Assembly: GCA_030151925.1 (NCBI GenBank)
Contig: JASLCY010000041.1
Coordinates: 1-10,186 of the forward strand
Length of the DNA stretch: 10,186 nt
Reading direction: 5' to 3'
Origin: Oligoflexus sp.
Lineage (GTDB): Bacteria > Bdellovibrionota_B > Oligoflexia > Oligoflexales > Oligoflexaceae
In this document: one piece after another, positions 5,647 through 10,186 of the stretch
Numbering within the stretch: the first letter of the stretch is position 1
Layout of the letters: each line of letters starts with the position of its first letter
Position numbers and translations under genes: made by a program
Notes under the pieces: generated by a model
What the model was told of the DNA's origin: nothing
The model's input: the letters and a program-made list of their open reading frames with translations, nothing else
Database searches by the model: none

Positions 5647-6062
5647 CTGTAGTGAGCGCGCACTTCGATCAATTCGACTTCCATGCGGCCGAGGAGTTCC
5701 GCGGCCGTCTTGAAATCGCCGATGCGCGCCAGGCCCTGGAATTCGATCGCCGAACTCAGGAGTTTGCCGGCGCCCATCTTCAGGGCGTTGTGCGAGAGGT
5801 CTTGAGCGATCTCATCGAGAGCCGCCCTATTTTGCAGCGCGACGCAGCCGTGCGCCTTATTCAAGGCATGAGCCGCTTTCTCCAGGCAGTCGTTGCGGTG
5901 CGATTCGGGCGAACCGACGCCGGGCGTCTGTATGGTTTCGAAAAGGGAGAGGAGCTGCTCGTCCACTGGCTTCGAGACTCGCAGTTCAAAAGTCGTATCG
6001 ATTTCCTCGACACGGGTCACGATGGTGCCTGGCTGAACCTTAGTTTTCGATGCGGTATCCAT
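5643..6062 (-). CDS. Small helical protein, HPt-like C-terminal half
   Basis: A 139-residue soluble protein from the ATG at 6062, which has GGAG nine bases upstream (6072-6075) and AGAGGG closer. An upstream in-frame ATG at 6089 (148 residues) has no ribosome site. The first half (TIVTRVEEIDTTFELRVSK) looks like short strands; the rest is helical. The C-terminal stretch GAGKL ... EFQGLARIGDFKTAAELLGRM, ending in EVELIEVRAHY, resembles the last two helices of HPt phosphotransfer domains. The canonical AHxLKG phosphohistidine motif is not at the expected spacing. H74 (AAHALNKAH) and H100 (LSHNALK), numbered from the longer start, are the only candidates. It could be a degenerate HPt or an unrelated bundle. 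It has a sigma-54 promoter candidate and a strong terminator, and overlaps the convergent cyclase by four bases. Confidence 0.55.
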   Translation of the reverse strand: MDTASKTKVQPGTIVTRVEEIDTTFELRVSKPVDEQLLSLFETIQTPGVGSPESHRNDCLEKAAHALNKAHGCVALQNRAALDEIAQDLSHNALKMGAGKLLSSAIEFQGLARIGDFKTAAELLGRMEVELIEVRAHYS

Positions 6063-6136
6063 AGTCCCTCTCTCCACGCATAAGGACATGTTCTAGCTAG
6101 AGTCAATTCTAGAAGCAGAGCAGTCGTCAATACGTA

Positions 6137-6152
6137 TGCAAGGCATGTTCCA
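6137..6152 (-). promoter_or_regulatory. Sigma-54 (-24/-12) promoter candidate
   Basis: On the minus strand TGGAACATGCCTTGCA matches the sigma-54 consensus TGGCACG-N4-TTGCA at 10 of 12 defined bases with exact spacing; the invariant GG and GC are both present. The predicted start is near 6126, giving a leader of about 64 bases to the HPt-like gene at 6062. A sigma-54 enhancer-binding activator would be needed; none is encoded in the window. Confidence 0.55.
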
Positions 6153-6212
6153 GTTAAGATTACCTGGATGTCGGGAAGAAGCCTAGAGGATTAAATTTGT
6201 TTATCCCGGGAC

Positions 6213-7295
6213 TTAGGGACCACCTGCGTAAGCCGTGAGCACGTACCGGAAGGATCCGGTCACGGTCAATCGATCCTCTTTGAACCCGGAGGGGAGGGGG
6301 GCATAGGGGGCGGCGAGGCGCAAAGCCTCGACTATGGCGTCGTCTAAGACCTTATAGCCGGAAGATTGCACGACTTTTACCCGGGCCAGGGTGCCGTCGC
6401 GTTTGATGGTGAATTCCACGAGCGTTTCACCCTGCAGGCCGCGGCGTACCGCTTCCGAAGGATAAACCCAAACCATTTCAATGGCTTTCCGCATATTGGT
6501 GAAATACCCGATCCAGCGGAAGTTGGTCGTGTTCATATCGATCTTGGGGCCGGTCGCGACCTCGTCGTCGATATAATCCTGGTACCCCGCCGCCACCTGA
6601 GAGGTCATCTCCTTTGAGGTCGGCATGAGTTTTTCGTAGTTGTTTCGCGGGGTCATCTTTTCCTTCTGGGGAACGACGACTGTACCGTCCTTGGCCGTAA
6701 TCGACTGTAGCTTGTCTTGACGCTTTTCTTCCGCGAGCTGGGACTTATGCGGCGTCATGGTCATCGACTTAGGCTTCGCTTCTTCCTTTTGCTCTTCAGC
6801 AGGGCGCGGCTGAGCGTGCGCTTCCTTCTGAGTCTTGGTCGCGTTTCCGGCCTGGCCGGGGTCGGCCGCTTTCGGGCGCGGGAGATTCTGCGAGACCTTG
6901 GTCTCTTTCTCGGTCATATGATCCTGGGCGCCGAGGCGCGAAGGAGCGGTCGGCGCCTTGGTTTCGGCGAGCGGGGTTTCGAGGATCTTCTTCTGCGGCT
7001 CGTTCGGTCGCTTCTGGGCGTCCACTTTCTTGTGGACGATATTGACCTTCACCTCTTCCTTTTTGGTCTGAGGGGCTGGCAGGAGAGGGTTGCGCTCGTA
7101 CTTCGGCAACTCGATGAGCGAGAGGACGTGGAAGAGGAGTGAAATGAGGATCGCCGCGATAACCCAGTACCAGCTCTGCCTTGGCACGCCAGTGAATAGG
7201 GTGATTTTGTGGCTTTCTCTCTTCAACAGGGCCTCATCTATCGGTTCGACGTAGCTTAGGGGTGGATGGCGTGTAAAATGCTTGTCAGGTACCAC
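6213..7295 (-). CDS. TonB-family energy transducer
   Basis: A 360-residue inner-membrane protein: cytoplasmic N terminus (1-42), one membrane helix (about 43-62), a long Lys/Glu/Pro/Gln-rich periplasmic linker (about 64-265) and a C-terminal TonB domain (about 268-352). The helix keeps the S-x3-H pair of TonB (S52, H56 in ISLLFH), which couples to the ExbB/ExbD proton channel. The C-terminal domain has YPSEAVRRGLQGETLVEFTI, DGTLARVKVVQSSGYKVLDDA and PYAPLPSGF, the usual TonB pattern. It would pass proton-motive energy to outer-membrane receptors. The start is GTG at 7295 with AAAGG five bases upstream (7301-7305); a stop codon directly before it rules out a longer start. ExbB and ExbD are not in the window. 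It is divergent from bamD, so it may be a lineage-specific envelope paralogue. Confidence 0.9.
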   Translation of the reverse strand: MVPDKHFTRHPPLSYVEPIDEALLKRESHKITLFTGVPRQSWYWVIAAILISLLFHVLSLIELPKYERNPLLPAPQTKKEEVKVNIVHKKVDAQKRPNEPQKKILETPLAETKAPTAPSRLGAQDHMTEKETKVSQNLPRPKAADPGQAGNATKTQKEAHAQPRPAEEQKEEAKPKSMTMTPHKSQLAEEKRQDKLQSITAKDGTVVVPQKEKMTPRNNYEKLMPTSKEMTSQVAAGYQDYIDDEVATGPKIDMNTTNFRWIGYFTNMRKAIEMVWVYPSEAVRRGLQGETLVEFTIKRDGTLARVKVVQSSGYKVLDDAIVEALRLAAPYAPLPSGFKEDRLTVTGSFRYVLTAYAGGP

Positions 7296-7351
7296 TCACG
7301 CCTTTAAAACTAAGTGGGCTTCGTCCTAGGGGTCAATGCTGCCTTCATGAC

Positions 7352-7380
7352 CTTATGTTAGTTTATCGGTAAAACTTCAA
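7352..7380 (-). promoter_or_regulatory. Promoter candidate for the TonB-family gene
   Basis: On the minus strand TTGAAG (7375-7380) and CATAAG (7352-7357) are separated by 17 bases, each matching four to five of six consensus bases. The -35 is one arm of the 16-bp palindrome 7375-7390, so a protein bound there would block this promoter. A second -35-like TTGACC lies downstream on the same strand (7330-7335) without a good -10. Confidence 0.4.
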
Positions 7381-7390
7381 GTACTTGAAG
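7375..7390. promoter_or_regulatory. Perfect 16-bp palindrome before bamD
   Basis: CTTCAAGTACTTGAAG is identical to its reverse complement. It lies in the 103-base gap between the TonB-family gene and bamD. Its right arm runs into the bamD ribosome site (GAAGGG, 7388-7393, six bases before ATG) and its left arm is the -35 candidate of the TonB-family gene. It is a good dimeric-repressor operator candidate. Confidence 0.5.
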
Positions 7391-7398
7391 GGCATCAC

Positions 7399-8178
7399 AT
7401 GCAATTTCGTAAAATATTCCCCAACCTTCTTATACCTCTGGTCATTTTCTTTGAGCTCGCTGCAGGTTGTGCGGATAAAGCGGTAGACCCTTCCGATCCC
7501 ACTGCAAACTTTGCCCAGGCGCGTGCGCCTTACGACGACGAGCTCTATGAACAAGCCATAACGAAGCTCGGCGAATTCAAATCCCGCTTTCCTTATAGTA
7601 AAAATGCGCCCGATGCGGAACTGATGATCGCCGACTCGCACTTCAAACTCGCGCAATATCCCGAAGCCGCGGCAGCCTATGAACAATTCGTGAAACTCCA
7701 CCCGCGTCACGAGAAAGCGGATTTCGCGCAGTATCGCATCGGCGAATCATACTGGGCCGAGGCGCCGGACGACATCGATCGCGAGCAGGAGTATACGCTC
7801 AAGGCGATCGCGGAGTGGCAGAAGCTGCTCGACACCTATCCGCAGAGCCCCAACCGCGCGAAGGCCGAGGAGCTGCTGAACACCGGCCGCCGCCGCGTCG
7901 CCGACCACTCGGAATTCATCGCCAGGTTCTATTGCAAACAAGGCATCTACCATGCCTGCGCCTATCGCTACGTGGAGCTCGCCGAGCAGTATCCGCAATT
8001 CAAGGACCTGCAGAAGAAGGCTTTCACTCAGGCCTCCATCGCCTTTGCGCAACTTGCCAAGGGCAAATCGAAGGATGAGCAAAGCGATGCGAATATCTAT
8101 TATAAATCAATGAGCTCGGCCCAGCTGCAGCAGAAGTCCGAGGACATGAAACGCCTCGCCGAGAAGATTAACCCCTAA
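7399..8178 (+). CDS. bamD: Outer-membrane assembly lipoprotein BamD
   Basis: A 259-residue lipoprotein, close to the usual BamD length of about 245. BamD sits on the periplasmic face of the outer membrane and, with BamA, folds and inserts beta-barrel proteins. The signal peptide ends in a lipobox LAAGC with lipidation at Cys24; Ala at +2 predicts outer-membrane sorting. TPR-type helical repeats follow: YEQAITKLGEFKSRFPYS (50-67), ADSHFKLAQYPEAAAAYEQF (79-98), a third with WQKLLDTYPQSP (140-151), and FYCKQGIYHACAYRYVELAEQYP (177-199), which fit BamD spacing. The ribosome site GAAGGG is six bases before the ATG. It is followed after 78 bases by mltD on the same strand, so the two may be cotranscribed. 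Confidence 0.88.
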   Translation: MQFRKIFPNLLIPLVIFFELAAGCADKAVDPSDPTANFAQARAPYDDELYEQAITKLGEFKSRFPYSKNAPDAELMIADSHFKLAQYPEAAAAYEQFVKLHPRHEKADFAQYRIGESYWAEAPDDIDREQEYTLKAIAEWQKLLDTYPQSPNRAKAEELLNTGRRRVADHSEFIARFYCKQGIYHACAYRYVELAEQYPQFKDLQKKAFTQASIAFAQLAKGKSKDEQSDANIYYKSMSSAQLQQKSEDMKRLAEKINP

Positions 8179-8256
8179 GGTCTGAACCAAAGCCGCCGAA
8201 GACTCTTACGTTGAGACAGCATCACCGGGAAGATTTCCCTGATCTGGAGTTCGCGT

Positions 8257-9537
8257 TTGAGGCTTTACCTTCTTACTATTATCGCATTCCTCGCGGCCTC
8301 GTGCCAAAGCACGAGCAATAATTCCGTCGTGGTGACTCCGCCCGAGGTCGTGACGCCGAACGCAGACAGCCGGCCCGTGGAGACGAAGGCCGACGAACCG
8401 ATCCAGACCCGCTTCTGCAACGACGACATCTATACCCAGCACGTCCGCAATGAGTTCTCGAAGCAGCTGACCGGCCGCGACGCGGCGCATATCGCGGATG
8501 AAGAGAGCTTTAAGGCCCTGCGCTACCAGCTGCCGCTCGAGTTCGCCGGCTCGCCCATTCGCCCTTCCTCCCGCGTGCTCGCCTGGATCTCTAATTTCAC
8601 CGGTCGCGGCCGGGCCGAATTCCTGCTGTGGCTCGTCCGCAGCGCCTCGTTCCGCGAGACGGTCCTGCCGGCCCTCGAGAAGGAAGGCCTGCCCGAGGAA
8701 TTCTTCTTCCTCGCGATGATAGAATCCGGCTTCTCGAACAACGCTCTGAGCCATGCGCGCGCCGCCGGCACCTGGCAATTCATGAAGCCCACCGCCGAGC
8801 ACTACGGCCTGCAGGTCAACTACTTCGTCGACGAGCGCCGCGATCCCGTGAAATCCACGCTGGCGGCCGCCCGTTATCTCAAGGATCTCTATAGCCAGTT
8901 CGGGGATTGGTACCTGGCCCTCGCCGCGTACAACGCCGGTCCCGGCAAAGTCCTGAAAGCCATGAAAGCGATGCGCACGCGCGATTACTGGGTGCTCGCG
9001 AAGTCCCCTTACCTGCGCGCCGAGACCAAGGACTACGTGCCGAAGCTCCTCGCCGCGCTGATCGTCGCGAGCCACGCGCCGACCTACGGCTTCGATGTGG
9101 TCGCCGACGTCCGGAGCCGGATGCCGAGCGCGAAGATCGATCTCTACAACGCCTACCGCCTCGATGATATCGCGAGCCGCCTCGGCGTTCCCGCAGCGGA
9201 TCTGATGCGTTGGAACCCGGAGCTGATGCAGAGCTTCACGCCGCCCATCAACCCGGTTCGCCGCAAGTTCTATAGCCTCCACGTCCCGCACGGCCTCGAG
9301 ACCCGCTGGGCGGCGATCGAGCCCGAACTCGAGCGCCTCACGATCTCGGACATCCTCATCCACCGCATCAAACGCGGCGACACGCTCGCCTCGATCGCCC
9401 GCCGCTACAAGGTGAGCGTGAAGAAGATCCTCGAGACCAACCCAAACATCAACGTGAAGCGTCTGAAGCTCGGGCAGTCCCTGAACGTCCCCGTCCCGAG
9501 CGTTCAATCCGGCAACACCCAGACCGTCGCCACCTGA
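8257..9537 (+). CDS. mltD: Membrane-bound lytic murein transglycosylase, MltD type, with LysM
   Basis: A 426-residue lipoprotein that should cleave peptidoglycan glycan strands to 1,6-anhydro-muropeptides. The signal peptide ends in lipobox LAASC (Cys16, Gln at +2). The SLT domain (about 140-260) has catalytic Glu156 in AMIESGFSNNALSHARAAGTW, then QFMKPTAEHYGL and ALAAYNAGPGKV, the family-1 soluble-type signature. A degenerate LysM-like stretch (about 293-345; LDDIASRLGVPAADLMRWNP) precedes a clear C-terminal LysM (367-412; HRIKRGDTLASIARRY, ILETNPNIN, LKLGQSLNVP) for glycan binding. The start is TTG with GGAG (8246-8249) seven bases upstream; a small inverted repeat GGGAA-GAT-TTCCC (8227-8239) precedes it. 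Codon use is very GC-rich, which creates long antisense frames. Confidence 0.93.
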   Translation: MRLYLLTIIAFLAASCQSTSNNSVVVTPPEVVTPNADSRPVETKADEPIQTRFCNDDIYTQHVRNEFSKQLTGRDAAHIADEESFKALRYQLPLEFAGSPIRPSSRVLAWISNFTGRGRAEFLLWLVRSASFRETVLPALEKEGLPEEFFFLAMIESGFSNNALSHARAAGTWQFMKPTAEHYGLQVNYFVDERRDPVKSTLAAARYLKDLYSQFGDWYLALAAYNAGPGKVLKAMKAMRTRDYWVLAKSPYLRAETKDYVPKLLAALIVASHAPTYGFDVVADVRSRMPSAKIDLYNAYRLDDIASRLGVPAADLMRWNPELMQSFTPPINPVRRKFYSLHVPHGLETRWAAIEPELERLTISDILIHRIKRGDTLASIARRYKVSVKKILETNPNINVKRLKLGQSLNVPVPSVQSGNTQTVAT

Positions 9538-9576
9538 TTTTCTCGTTGCACGCGAGAGCCACCTGGGAGAAACCTT

Positions 9577-9600
9577 AAGTTCGCACGCTCAGCGCAACTT
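9577..9600 (+). other. Small leader hairpin before the aminotransferase
   Basis: AAGTT-CGC (9577-9584) pairs with GCG and AACTT (9592-9594, 9596-9600), with a bulged C and a seven-base loop. It ends one base before the AGGAG ribosome site (9602-9606). It has no T tract and could tune translation of the aminotransferase, or be chance. Confidence 0.25.
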
Positions 9601-9612
9601 CAGGAGCCTCCC

Positions 9613-10186
9613 ATGCAAGACTATGCTTTCGTCAAAGACCGCTTGTACTGTCCCGGCCCAACTCCTGTTCCCCAGGCCTCCGCTATCGCGGCCCTCAGCA
9701 CCAACGTCTACCATCGCACCGATCTCTTCCGGGAGAAGTTCCTCCACGCGCGGCATCTGCTCCAGCCCTTCTTCGACAGCAGCGAAGCGCCTCTGATCCT
9801 CACCAGCTCCGGAACGGGCGCTATGGAAGCAGCCGTGGTCAACTTGACCAACGCCAAAGATAAGGTTCTTGTGATCAATGGCGGCAAATTTGGGGAGCGT
9901 TGGGGCAAACTCGCTTCAGCTTATCAATGTGAGGTTATTTCTTACGAGGTCCCCTGGGGCGAAGCACCGAAGGCGGAAATTCTACAAAAGCACCTCAAGG
10001 CCCATCCTGATGTGAAGGCCGTGTTCTTCCAAGCCAACGAGACTTCCACCGGGGTCGCATTCCCGGTCGCCGAACTCACCCAGGTCATCAAAACAAACGC
10101 CAGCTCGGCTTTGGTCGTCGTCGACGCGATTTCGGCCCTCGTCGCCCACAACCTTCCCATGCGCAAGCTCGGAGTCGATTGCCTCC
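9613..10186 (+). CDS. Class V aminotransferase (alanine-glyoxylate / serine-pyruvate type), partial
   Basis: The first 191 codons of a fold-type I PLP enzyme, cut by the window end. ATG 9613 has AGGAG (9602-9606) six bases upstream. Motifs are YCPGPTPVP (12-20), YHRTDLFREKF (33-43), LTSSGTGAMEAAV (63-75), INGGKFGERW (88-97), NETSTGV (142-148) and VVVDAISAL (168-176). D171 is the expected partner of the PLP ring nitrogen; the Schiff-base lysine would come roughly 20-25 residues past the window edge. This pattern is typical of alanine-glyoxylate or serine-pyruvate/serine-glyoxylate aminotransferases and the phosphonate relatives, so substrate is open. It is 75 bases after mltD with a short hairpin in the gap and no terminator, so readthrough from mltD is possible. 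Confidence 0.9.
   Translation, partial: MQDYAFVKDRLYCPGPTPVPQASAIAALSTNVYHRTDLFREKFLHARHLLQPFFDSSEAPLILTSSGTGAMEAAVVNLTNAKDKVLVINGGKFGERWGKLASAYQCEVISYEVPWGEAPKAEILQKHLKAHPDVKAVFFQANETSTGVAFPVAELTQVIKTNASSALVVVDAISALVAHNLPMRKLGVDCL

Noticed and set aside
6101..6130. TTGAC-type -35 boxes upstream of the HPt-like gene (minus strand)
   Set aside because: TTGACT has no matching -10 and would start transcription at the ribosome site; TTGACG pairs only with ATTGAC. The -24/-12 site is much better.
8206..9507. 433-codon antisense frame across mltD
   Set aside because: It is the mirror of a GC-rich gene with clear MltD and LysM motifs; the antisense product is Arg/Glu/Val-rich with no domain and no ribosome site.
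1..10186. CRISPR arrays, insertion sequences, toxin-antitoxin pairs, phage genes
   Set aside because: No repeat-spacer pattern, transposase motif, terminal inverted repeat pair or phage structural gene seen on either strand.

Overview
The window reads as a chromosomal segment of a Gram-negative (two-membrane) bacterium. It encodes an outer-membrane assembly lipoprotein (BamD), a membrane-anchored lytic transglycosylase (MltD type) and a TonB-type energy transducer. The mix of these genes with a stand-alone response regulator, a membrane-tethered LuxR-type regulator and a good -24/-12 (sigma-54) promoter candidate would fit a deltaproteobacterial or Oligoflexia/Bdellovibrionota-like lineage. 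That placement is inference; there is no rRNA or other strong marker here.

Layout. Positions 1-194 hold nothing I can support. 195-1454 (minus) is a two-gene operon: a DUF2231-type four-helix membrane protein followed by a VIT1/CCC1-family metal transporter. Divergent from it is a membrane-tethered LuxR-type regulator (1582-2091, plus). It converges on a secreted beta-propeller of the major royal jelly protein/SMP-30 type (2088-3221, minus). The 376-base gap 3222-3597 is the most unusual stretch. It holds a possible 44-residue ORF and, on the minus strand, a compact unit of promoter, tRNA-like gene, trailer hairpin and Rho-independent terminator. The tRNA-like gene has the body of tRNA-Asn but a GUG (His) anticodon, C at position 33 and three G-to-T changes in the D arm. 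Next come a single-domain response regulator (3598-4110, minus) and, divergently, a dehydroquinate synthase-family enzyme with a long N-terminal extension (4258-5646, plus). It converges on a small helical protein resembling half of an HPt domain (5643-6062, minus), which has a sigma-54 promoter candidate. A TonB-family protein (6213-7295, minus) is divergent from bamD (7399-8178), mltD (8257-9537) and a class V aminotransferase cut by the window end (9613-10186), all plus.

How it works together. The right third is an envelope module: BamD for beta-barrel assembly, MltD for peptidoglycan cleavage and TonB for driving outer-membrane transport. BamD and TonB share a short divergent control region centred on a perfect 16-bp palindrome. 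The left third looks accessory: a metal transporter operon, probably controlled by the neighbouring tethered LuxR protein, and a secreted propeller. By eye the right-hand genes (especially mltD) are richer in G/C third positions than the left-hand ones. Both convergent gene pairs overlap by exactly four bases, sharing a TTAA that supplies both stop codons.
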